This document shows positions 1-5,867 of a stretch of DNA of 6,847 nucleotides, piece after piece; position 1 is the first letter of the stretch, and each line of letters starts with the position of its first letter. Source of the DNA: Candidatus Luteimonas excrementigallinarum. Lineage in GTDB: Bacteria; Pseudomonadota; Gammaproteobacteria; Xanthomonadales; Xanthomonadaceae. The stretch is taken from contig DXCY01000016.1 of assembly GCA_019115725.1 (NCBI GenBank), positions 1 through 6,847 on the forward strand, read 5' to 3'. The notes beneath the pieces are model-generated. The model was not told where the DNA came from and searched no databases. It saw nothing but the letters and a program-made list of their open reading frames with translations. The translations under genes and the position numbers were made by a program.

Positions 1-1888
1 GCTGGCCGGTGCCCAGCGCGGCCTTCCTTCATGGATGGCGGTGGCGCGCCCCGCGGCCTGGGTGCAGCTGGTCACCATCGGCATCGCCTATGCACTGCTG
101 ACCTGGGCCTTCATCAGCCAGGACTTCTCGGTGCGCTACGTGGCCGAGAACTCCAACACCCTGCTGCCGATGATCTACCGGATCACCGCGGTGTGGGGCG
201 GGCATGAGGGCTCGCTGCTGCTGTGGGTGCTGATCATCGCGATCTGGAACGCGGCCGTGGCACGCTGGTCACATTCGCTGCCCACCCAGGTCAGCGCCCG
301 TGTGCTCGGGGTGATGGGCGCGGTGTCGCTGGGCTTCCTGGCCTTCATGATCTTCACCAGCAACCCGTTCGACCGGCTGCTGCCGGCCGCGCTGGAAGGC
401 CGCGACCTGAATCCGCTGCTGCAGGATCCGGGCATGATCGTGCATCCGCCCATGCTGTACGTGGGCTATGCGGGCTTCATGGTGCCGTTTGCGTTCGCCA
501 TTGCCGCCCTGCTGGACGGCAAGGTCGATGCGCGCTGGCTGCGCTGGAGCCGGCCGTGGACCAACGTGGCCTGGTCGTTCCTGACCATCGGCATCGCGCT
601 GGGCTCGTGGTGGGCCTACGCGGAGCTGGGCTGGGGCGGCTGGTGGTTCTGGGATCCGGTGGAAAACGCCAGTTTCATGCCATGGCTGGCCGGCGCAGCG
701 CTGATCCATTCGCAGGCGGTCACCGAGAAGCGCGGCAGCTTCCATGGCTGGACCCTGCTGCTGGCCATCGCCACGTTCTCGCTGTCGCTGCTGGGCGCGT
801 TCCTGGTGCGCTCGGGCGTGCTGACCAGCGTGCACAGCTTCGCCGCCGATCCGGAGCGCGGGCTGTTCATCCTGCTGTTCCTGGGCATTACCGTGGGCGC
901 GTCGCTGCTGCTGTATGCGCTGCGCTCGCCGGACAACGAGGCCGGGCGCCCGTTTGCCGCCGCTTCTCGTGAAACCCTGCTGCTGATCAACAATCTGCTG
1001 CTGGTGGCGGCGACCGCCATGGTGCTGCTGGGCACGCTGTATCCGCTGCTGGCCGATGCCCTGGACATGGGCAAGATCTCGGTCGGCCCGCCCTACTTCG
1101 GCCTGCTGTTCGTCATCCTGATGGCCCCGCTGGTGCTGCTGCTGCCGTTCGGTCCGCTGACCCGCTGGCAGCGCGAGGAGCCGTCCAGGCCGCTGCGGAT
1201 GCTCGCCCCCTGGTTCGTGCTGGCCCTGGTGGGCGGCGCGATCGCCTTCTTCCTCGCCCCGCAGGCGCCCTGGAAGGTTGCCGCCGCCTTTGCCGGCGGG
1301 CTCTGGGCCGGTTTCGGCACGCTGCGGTTCGTGTGGTCGCGGCTGCGCTCGGCCAGCGGCCGCATGTCGCTGGAGATGTGGGGCATGAGCCTGGCCCACT
1401 TCGGCATTGCCCTGTTCGTGATCGGCGCGCTGATGGTGGGCGCACTGGACGCGGAGCGGGAGATGGCCATGCGGCCGGGCGAGGTGGTGGCAGTGGACGG
1501 CATGGAATTCCGCTTTGACGGCGTGGAGCGCGTGCAGGGACCGAACTACATCGCCGACCGTGGCAGCGTGATGCTGCTGCGCAAGGGCCGCGAAATCCAG
1601 CTGCTGACTCCCGAGAAGCGTCACTTCGCCAGCGGCGGCCAGGTGATGACCAAGGCCTCCATCCACACCGGCTTCTTCGGCGATGTCTACGCCGCCATGG
1701 GCGAGCCGCTGGGTGAAGGTGCCTGGGCGGTACGGGTACACATCAAGCCGTTCGTGCGCTGGATCTGGGCGGGCGCCGCGCTGATGGCGCTGGGCGGCTT
1801 CGTGACCGCAGCCGACCGCCGTTTCCGCCGCAAACCGTCTCCACGGGCAAGCGAACGGGCGGGCCAGCCGCGGAGGGCCGCCGGATGA
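1..1888 (+). CDS. ccmF: CcmF, cytochrome c heme lyase subunit (5' partial)
   Basis: Integral membrane core of the System I heme ligation complex; it receives heme from holo-CcmE and, with CcmH and CcmI, attaches it to apocytochrome c at the periplasmic face. The reading frame is open from base 2, and the conserved family sequence continues upstream of the ATG at 35, so that ATG is internal. The tryptophan-rich WWD domain lies at about 608-690 (WWAYAELGWGGWWFWDP). Four histidines match E. coli CcmF heme ligands as I recall them: codons at 443 (VHPPM), 707 (LIHSQ), 833 (SVHSF) and 1397 (AHFG). All four are offset by exactly 25 residues from E. coli 173, 261, 303 and 491, so about 25 N-terminal residues are missing. 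Many hydrophobic helices span the protein, with a soluble periplasmic stretch near the C-terminus (about 1450-1730) before a last helix and a basic tail. The stop overlaps the ccmG start (ATGA). Confidence 0.97.
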   Translation, partial: LAGAQRGLPSWMAVARPAAWVQLVTIGIAYALLTWAFISQDFSVRYVAENSNTLLPMIYRITAVWGGHEGSLLLWVLIIAIWNAAVARWSHSLPTQVSARVLGVMGAVSLGFLAFMIFTSNPFDRLLPAALEGRDLNPLLQDPGMIVHPPMLYVGYAGFMVPFAFAIAALLDGKVDARWLRWSRPWTNVAWSFLTIGIALGSWWAYAELGWGGWWFWDPVENASFMPWLAGAALIHSQAVTEKRGSFHGWTLLLAIATFSLSLLGAFLVRSGVLTSVHSFAADPERGLFILLFLGITVGASLLLYALRSPDNEAGRPFAAASRETLLLINNLLLVAATAMVLLGTLYPLLADALDMGKISVGPPYFGLLFVILMAPLVLLLPFGPLTRWQREEPSRPLRMLAPWFVLALVGGAIAFFLAPQAPWKVAAAFAGGLWAGFGTLRFVWSRLRSASGRMSLEMWGMSLAHFGIALFVIGALMVGALDAEREMAMRPGEVVAVDGMEFRFDGVERVQGPNYIADRGSVMLLRKGREIQLLTPEKRHFASGGQVMTKASIHTGFFGDVYAAMGEPLGEGAWAVRVHIKPFVRWIWAGAALMALGGFVTAADRRFRRKPSPRASERAGQPRRAAG

Positions 1889-2439
1889 GCACTGCCGCTC
1901 CCCGCTCCCGCTGGTTGCCGCTGGTGGTGTTCGGACTGATCGCCGCCCTGCTGGCCGCGGGCGTGTGGCTCAGCCGTGATCCCGACCGCGATGCCCTGCC
2001 CTCGCCGCTGATCGACCGTCCGGCGCCGGAGTTCGAACTGCCGGTGCTGCACGCGCCGGACTACATGGCCACCTCCGCGGACCTGGCCGGCGCCCCCTAT
2101 GTGCTCAACGTGTGGGGCAGCTGGTGCCCGGGCTGCCGCGATGAGCACCAGGTGCTCACCGACTTCGCCGAAACCCGGCGGGTGCGGCTGGTGGGCTACA
2201 ACTGGAAGGACGAACCGGACGACGCGCTGCGCTGGCTCGAGCAGTTCGGCAACCCCTACTGGCTGGTCGTGGCCGATTACGAAGGCCGCTACGCCATCGA
2301 CTGGGGCATCTATGGCGCCCCGGAAACGTTCCTGATCGACGCCAACGGCATCGTGCGCTGGAAGCACGTGGGCCCGATGACCGAAGAAAGCGTGCGCACC
2401 GGCCTGCTGCCGGCCCTGGATGAGGTGGAAGGCGGATGA
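1885..2439 (+). CDS. ccmG: CcmG/DsbE, membrane-anchored periplasmic thioredoxin for cytochrome c maturation
   Basis: Thiol-disulfide oxidoreductase, 184 aa, that reduces the heme-binding cysteines of apocytochrome c (directly or through CcmH), with electrons supplied by a CcdA/DsbD-type protein not seen here. A single N-terminal membrane anchor covers residues about 10-29, followed by a periplasmic thioredoxin fold. The active site is WCPGC (W80-C84), followed by the acidic residue E87, as in the family's WCPxCRxEH pattern. The GIYGAPETFLID segment (141-152) is the hallmark CcmG loop and carries the cis-proline P146. Length is normal for the family (E. coli 185 aa). The start is supported by GGAGGG at 1872-1877, 7 bases upstream. 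It overlaps ccmF and ccmH by 4 bases each, so it is read within the same operon. Confidence 0.97.
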   Translation: MSTAAPRSRWLPLVVFGLIAALLAAGVWLSRDPDRDALPSPLIDRPAPEFELPVLHAPDYMATSADLAGAPYVLNVWGSWCPGCRDEHQVLTDFAETRRVRLVGYNWKDEPDDALRWLEQFGNPYWLVVADYEGRYAIDWGIYGAPETFLIDANGIVRWKHVGPMTEESVRTGLLPALDEVEGG

Positions 2440-2879
2440 AGACCCTGCTGCTCGCCCTGCTGTTGGCCCTGGCGCCGGGTGCGGTCCTGGCCCAGGCGGC
2501 CCAGGACCCCACGCCGCTCGAATTCCGCGACGCCGCCGAAGAAGACCGCTTCCGCCAACTGGTGGTGGAGCTGCGCTGCGTGATGTGCCAGAACCAGTCG
2601 CTGGCCGACTCCAACGCCCAGATCGCCCACGACCTGCGCCGCGAGGTGCTGTCGCTGATGCGCGAGGACATGAGCGATGACGAGGTCCGCAATTTCCTGG
2701 TGGCCCGCTATGGCGAATTCGTGCTGTACCGGCCCCGGGTTTCGGCCAACACCTGGCTGCTGTGGTTCGGGCCCGGCGTGCTGCTGCTGATCGGCGCAGT
2801 GGTGGTGGTGCGCACGGTACGCAAACGCAGCGCAGCCGCTGGCAGCGAAGTGCCCGTCGACGACGGACAGGAGTGGTAA
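2436..2879 (+). CDS. ccmH: CcmH, apocytochrome c thiol-reducing subunit of the heme lyase
   Basis: Small periplasmic redox protein, 147 aa. It has an N-terminal signal peptide (residues 1-19, probably cut after VLA), a helical domain with the LRCVMCQN motif (C48 and C51) and a C-terminal membrane helix at about 106-126. The LRCxxCQN motif is diagnostic of CcmH/CycL; the cysteine pair forms a mixed disulfide with apocytochrome that CcmG resolves. Length fits the stand-alone form (Pseudomonas, Rhodobacter), unlike E. coli CcmH, which carries a fused CcmI-like TPR region of about 200 residues; here that function is the next gene. A GAGGTG sequence at 2422-2427, 8 bases before the ATG, supports the start. 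The 4-base overlap with ccmG and TAATG junction with ccmI suggest coupled translation. Confidence 0.96.
   Translation: MKTLLLALLLALAPGAVLAQAAQDPTPLEFRDAAEEDRFRQLVVELRCVMCQNQSLADSNAQIAHDLRREVLSLMREDMSDDEVRNFLVARYGEFVLYRPRVSANTWLLWFGPGVLLLIGAVVVVRTVRKRSAAAGSEVPVDDGQEW
2869..2873 (+). promoter_or_regulatory. Ribosome binding site that decides the ccmI start
   Basis: AGGAG lies 5 bases before the ATG at 2879, inside the last codons of ccmH. No comparable site is evident before the in-frame ATG at 2762. Confidence 0.75.
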
Positions 2880-3895
2880 TGGTTCTTTTCATCGTTCTTT
2901 CCGCGCTGCTTGTGATCGCCGCGGCCATGGTTCTGGCCGGGCCGCTGCGCGGCCACTCCCGGCAGGCGGCCATGGCCGTGGGCCTGTCGGTGCCGCTGCT
3001 GGCCACCGGCCTGTACCTGCTGGTCGGCACGCCGGACGGACTGGACCCGGGCCAGCGCGAGGCCCCCACCAGCATGGAAGAAGCGATCAGCCTGCTCGAG
3101 GCGGACCTGGAGCGCGACCCGCTGCAGGGCGAAGGCTGGCGCCTGCTTGGCCGCGCCTACGCCGAGCTGGGCCGCTATGCGGACGCCCGCGATGCGCTGG
3201 GCCGCGCCGCGCGCCTAGATCCGGAAAACCCCGGCGTGCTGACCGAGCACGCTGAGGCGATCGCCTCGGTCGATCCCGAGGCCGGCTTCACCGCCGAGGC
3301 CCGGGCGCTGCTGGAACGTGCGCTTGAGATCGATCCCTCCCATCAGCGCGCCCGCTTGTTCCTGGGTATCGCCCTGCGCCAGGCCGACGAGCCTGCCCGG
3401 GCAGCGGAGACCTGGGAACCGCTGCTGGGTGCACTGGGTCCGCAGGCGGCTTCCGGCCTGCTGCAGCAGATCAACGCCGCACGCAGCGATGCCGGCCTGG
3501 AGCCGCTGGCGGCGGTGCCGCAGTCCGGTGATGCCCCGCTTTCGCCCCATGCCGTGCAGGTACGGGTCACGCTGGATCCCGAATTCGCCGCCATGGTGCG
3601 GCTGGATCCCGAGGCCGTGGTGTTCGTATCCGCACGGGTGCCGGACGGCCCGCCGATGCCGGTCGCAGCCCAGCGCCGGCTGGTGCGTGACCTGCCGCTG
3701 CAGCTGACCCTGGACGACAGCGATGCGGTCATGCCGACCCAGGCACTCTCGGCCGTGGATGAAGTCGAACTGGTGGCGCGCATTTCCAGCAGCGGCACCG
3801 CCACGCCCCAGGACGGCGATGTGACTTCGCCGCCGGTGCGGATCAGCCTGCCCGCAGACGGCCCGGTGGAGCTGGTGCTCGGCGCGCTGCGCTGA
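2879..3895 (+). CDS. ccmI: CcmI (CycH), TPR apocytochrome c chaperone of the heme lyase complex
   Basis: Membrane-anchored chaperone, 338 aa, that binds apocytochrome c and hands it to CcmF/CcmH. Two hydrophobic segments (about 1-22 and 31-50) are followed by a periplasmic TPR region (about 67-175: pairs of helices such as GWRLLGRAYAELGRYADA). A C-terminal beta-rich domain (about 225-338) carries the typical CcmI/CycH pattern of FVSARV..GPPMPVA, LPLQLTLDDSDAV and VELVARISSSG. The start was placed at 2879, not at an in-frame ATG at 2762. It has AGGAG at 2869-2873, 5 bases upstream; it sits in a TAATG overlap with the ccmH stop; and the protein then begins with the membrane helix, whereas the longer version adds an arginine-rich tail read through ccmH. 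The loop between the two helices is only about 8 residues, much shorter than in Rhodobacter CcmI. Last gene of the ccm operon. Confidence 0.93.
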   Translation: MVLFIVLSALLVIAAAMVLAGPLRGHSRQAAMAVGLSVPLLATGLYLLVGTPDGLDPGQREAPTSMEEAISLLEADLERDPLQGEGWRLLGRAYAELGRYADARDALGRAARLDPENPGVLTEHAEAIASVDPEAGFTAEARALLERALEIDPSHQRARLFLGIALRQADEPARAAETWEPLLGALGPQAASGLLQQINAARSDAGLEPLAAVPQSGDAPLSPHAVQVRVTLDPEFAAMVRLDPEAVVFVSARVPDGPPMPVAAQRRLVRDLPLQLTLDDSDAVMPTQALSAVDEVELVARISSSGTATPQDGDVTSPPVRISLPADGPVELVLGALR

Positions 3896-3907
3896 AGCGC
3901 CAAGCCC

Positions 3908-3936
3908 GGCGGCGGTTACGACCTGTGACCGCCGCC
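3908..3936. terminator. Terminator-like hairpin after ccmI
   Basis: GGCGGCGGT (3908-3916) pairs perfectly with ACCGCCGCC (3928-3936). As RNA the stem extends through U-G, A-U and C-G pairs to 12 base pairs with a 5-base loop (3920-3924). It starts 13 bases after the ccmI stop, a typical place for termination. It is followed by GTTAAA and not by a run of T, so it is not a classical intrinsic terminator. It could instead protect the ccm mRNA 3' end or slow polymerase before the next gene. Confidence 0.45.
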
Positions 3937-3950
3937 GTTAAACTGGCGGC
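3931..3950. promoter_or_regulatory. Palindrome abutting the metX start codon, competing with the upstream hairpin
   Basis: GCCGCC (3931-3936) and GGCGGC (3945-3950) form a 6-bp perfect inverted repeat around the 8-base AT-rich centre GTTAAACT, ending directly before the ATG at 3951. The left arm is also the right end of the larger hairpin at 3908-3936, so in a read-through RNA the two structures exclude each other. As DNA it frames a possible -10 box and could be a protein-binding site. Function is inferred only from position. Confidence 0.3.
3939..3944 (+). promoter_or_regulatory. metX: Possible -10 box for a leaderless metX transcript
   Basis: TAAACT resembles the TATAAT consensus and ends 6 bases before the ATG, the spacing expected if transcription begins at or next to the start codon. 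A weak -35-like TTACGA (3916-3921) lies 17 bases upstream. No Shine-Dalgarno sequence is visible before the ATG (the preceding bases are ACTGGCGGC), which fits leaderless translation, known in Xanthomonadaceae. It remains a guess without transcript mapping. Confidence 0.35.
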
Positions 3951-5066
3951 ATGACCGAATTCATCCCGCCGGGCACCCGGTTCCACGACCTTCCCGATTC
4001 CTTCCCGATGAAACGCGGCGGCGCGCTGCGTGGCGGGCGCGTGGCCTACGAAACCTGGGGCCGGCTGGATGCCGACCGCGGCAACGCCATCCTCATCCTG
4101 CCGGGGCTGTCGCCCAATGCCCACGCCTCGGCCAGCGCGGACGATCCCGCGCCGGGCTGGTGGGAGGGCATGCTCGGCCCGGGTCGGGCCATCGATACCG
4201 ACCGCTGGTTCGTGGTGTGCGTCAATCCGCTGGGCAGCTGCAAGGGCTCGAGCGGTCCGGCCTCGCCCCATCCCGATGACGGACGGCCGTGGGGGCTGCG
4301 CTTCCCGGAGCTGTCGATCGAGGACATCGCCGATTCCGCCGCGCACCTGGTGCGGGCGCTGGGTATCGCGCGGTTGGCCTGCGTGGTGGGCAACTCGATG
4401 GGCGGCATGTGTGGGCTGGCATTCCTGCAGCGCCATCCCGGCATGACCCGATCGCACCTGAATATCTCCGGCGCGGCCCAGGCGCTGCCGTTCTCGATCG
4501 CCATCCGCTCACTGCAGCGCGAAGCCATCCGTCTGGATCCGAACTGGAACAACGGCGAATTCAGCGATGCGCACTACCCCGAGGCCGGCATGCGCATGGC
4601 CCGCAAGCTGGGGGTGATCACCTACCGCTCGGCGCTGGAGTGGGACGGCCGCTTTGGCCGCGTGCGGCTGGATTCAGACCGCCGCGATGACGAGGATCCG
4701 TTCGGCATGGAATTCCAGGTGGAAAGCTATCTGGAGGCCCATGCGCGCAAGTTCGTGCGCCACTTCGATCCCAACAGCTACCTGTACCTGAGCCGCTGCA
4801 TGGACTGGTATGACATCGGCGACTGCGCCGGCGGCGATACCGACGCCGGGATCGCCTCGATCCAGGTCGAAAAGGCGATGACCATCGGCGTGCACACCGA
4901 CATCCTGTTTCCAATCCAGCAGCAGCGCCAGATCGCCGACGGGCTGCGGGCCGGCGGCGCGGACTCCCACTTCGTGGGGTTGGACTCCCCGCAGGGCCAC
5001 GACGCCTTCCTGGTCGATTTCGACCGCTTCTCGCCCCCTGTCCAACAGTTCCTCGGCGCACTGTAG
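3951..5066 (+). CDS. metX: MetX-family O-succinyltransferase, probably serine O-succinyltransferase (annotated widely as homoserine O-acetyltransferase)
   Basis: Alpha/beta-hydrolase acyltransferase, 371 aa, cytoplasmic. It transfers an acyl group from acyl-CoA to the hydroxyl of serine or homoserine, the activating step for cysteine or methionine synthesis. The catalytic triad is S149 in the nucleophile elbow GNSMGG, D317 in HTDILFP and H350 in QGHDAF. Conserved MetX segments include GSCKGSSGP (95-103), ISGAAQALPFSIAIRSLQREAI and VESYLEAHARKF. Two places differ from classical homoserine acetyltransferases: GLSP at 52-55 where those have ALTG, and GSC at 95-97 where they have GGC. The N-terminus (MTEFIPPGTRFH) and these residues closely resemble, from memory, the Stenotrophomonas/Xanthomonas enzymes reassigned as serine O-succinyltransferases. 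Substrate is therefore an inference; metX is the legacy symbol. It is not followed by metB or other sulfur genes here; the next gene is convergent. Confidence 0.9.
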   Translation: MTEFIPPGTRFHDLPDSFPMKRGGALRGGRVAYETWGRLDADRGNAILILPGLSPNAHASASADDPAPGWWEGMLGPGRAIDTDRWFVVCVNPLGSCKGSSGPASPHPDDGRPWGLRFPELSIEDIADSAAHLVRALGIARLACVVGNSMGGMCGLAFLQRHPGMTRSHLNISGAAQALPFSIAIRSLQREAIRLDPNWNNGEFSDAHYPEAGMRMARKLGVITYRSALEWDGRFGRVRLDSDRRDDEDPFGMEFQVESYLEAHARKFVRHFDPNSYLYLSRCMDWYDIGDCAGGDTDAGIASIQVEKAMTIGVHTDILFPIQQQRQIADGLRAGGADSHFVGLDSPQGHDAFLVDFDRFSPPVQQFLGAL

Positions 5067-5085
5067 CCGCGCGCCACGGGCGCGA
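5062..5085. repeat. GTAG-type palindromic element (REP-like hairpin) between convergent genes
   Basis: TGTAG (5062-5066) is followed by CGCGCC (5070-5075), a 3-base loop and GGCGCG (5079-5084), a perfect 6-bp GC-only stem, then A. A GTAG head joined to a short GC-rich hairpin is the form of the REP/SMAG elements common in Stenotrophomonas and Xanthomonas intergenic regions. The TAG of the head is itself the metX stop codon. There is only one copy in this window, so repetition cannot be shown; the hairpin may alternatively be just a weak terminator for metX, although no T run follows. Confidence 0.4.
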
Positions 5086-5111
5086 AGCCTTGAGGTCTGG
5101 AAGATCCCGGG

Positions 5112-5864
5112 CTAGAGGATCTGGAACTGGATGCGACGGTTGCGGGCGCGGCCATCATCGGTGGCATTGTCGGCCACCGGCTCGTCCGGGCCCTTGCCCA
5201 GGACCGACAGATTCGCGCGCGGCACGCCAAGCGTGACCAGGTGATCGCGCACCGCCTCGGCCCGTGCGTGGCTGAGCGCCAGGTTGGCCTGGCGGTTGCC
5301 CACATCGTCGGTATGCCCCACCACCTGCACGCGGGCATCGCCGATCTCGATCATGCTGGCCGCCATCTCCGCCAGGATGTCCTGGCCCAGCTGCGTCAGG
5401 CGGGCGCTGCCGCTTTCAAACTCGATGATGCGATCGCCCAGCGTCGCATCCAGCAGCCCCTGGCCGGAGCCGCCGGTCTGCAGCGCATTGGTGACCGTGT
5501 AGGTGCTGTTGCTGGCCAGGCTGAGCTCGCTGGCCACCTGCTGGCGCTGGGCCTCGTTCACCACCTGTCCGCTGACCCGCACGCTCTGGCCGTTGACCTC
5601 CAGCGCACCGTCCGAGATTCGCTGCAGCCCCGGGGTGATCATGCCGGCCACGTAGCTGCCCCAGTTGGGCGGCGTCGGGATCGATTCCACCTGGATCCGG
5701 TCCACCACCCGGTCGCTGCCATAGAGCTCGCGCAGCGGGTCCAGGATCTGCGCCTTGGTGGCCTGGTCGGGCACCACGCCCTCCACCACTACCGGCTGCA
5801 GGTCCACCTGCGCCTGCGCAGCGAAAGCGCCCATCAGCAACAGGGCAAGGATTGGAGATCGCAT
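5112..5864 (-). CDS. Exported OmpA-family peptidoglycan-binding protein with BON-like N-terminal region, T6SS-linked
   Basis: Predicted periplasmic protein, 250 aa. A signal peptide covers residues 1-18 (basic MR, hydrophobic core, AQA before Q19). There is no lipobox cysteine and no beta-barrel, so it is likely soluble. Residues about 21-115 look like two BON/OON-type modules (VEGVVPDQATKAQILDPL and VRVSGQVVNEAQRQQVASEL), as found in other OmpA-family proteins. Residues about 130-250 are an OmpA_C domain: GHTDDVGNRQANLALSHARA contains D166 and R181, spaced 15 apart like the diaminopimelate-binding Asp and Arg of OmpA, and the domain ends with the usual GRARNRRIQF. GGGAG (5877-5873) lies 8 bases before the ATG, inside the end of tagF. 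The 3-base gap to tagF puts it in the same operon, suggesting a role at the cell wall for the type VI apparatus; that role is inferred. Confidence 0.88.
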   Translation of the reverse strand: MRSPILALLLMGAFAAQAQVDLQPVVVEGVVPDQATKAQILDPLRELYGSDRVVDRIQVESIPTPPNWGSYVAGMITPGLQRISDGALEVNGQSVRVSGQVVNEAQRQQVASELSLASNSTYTVTNALQTGGSGQGLLDATLGDRIIEFESGSARLTQLGQDILAEMAASMIEIGDARVQVVGHTDDVGNRQANLALSHARAEAVRDHLVTLGVPRANLSVLGKGPDEPVADNATDDGRARNRRIQFQIL

Positions 5865-5867
5865 GGT

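Noticed and set aside
35..37. ATG at 35 as the ccmF start
   Set aside because: The frame is open to the left edge, and the heme histidines are offset by a constant 25 residues from E. coli CcmF when counted from base 2, so the true start lies outside the window.
269..1741. A 490-codon open frame on the minus strand opposite ccmF
   Set aside because: Its product is low-complexity (many Gln, His, Arg, Ala) with no recognisable motif. It lies wholly antisense to ccmF, whose frame is fully conserved. Long antisense frames are expected at this GC content.
2762..2878. An upstream in-frame ATG that would lengthen CcmI by 39 residues
   Set aside because: The added stretch reads through ccmH out of frame, is arginine-rich and would bury the N-terminal membrane helix; the ATG at 2879 has a good ribosome site and the usual overlap.
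1687..3075. A 462-codon minus-strand open frame across ccmG and ccmH
   Set aside because: It runs antisense to three recognised genes, has an Arg/Pro/Ala-rich composition and shows no domain; a GC-driven shadow.
3843..4552. Two minus-strand open frames opposite the start of metX
   Set aside because: They lie antisense to the conserved MetX N-terminal half, with no recognisable domains or ribosome sites.
5102..5122. AGATCC/GGATCT inverted repeat spanning the stop of the OmpA-family gene
   Set aside because: Only 6 base pairs with a 9-base loop, no T run, and partly coding; too weak to call a terminator.
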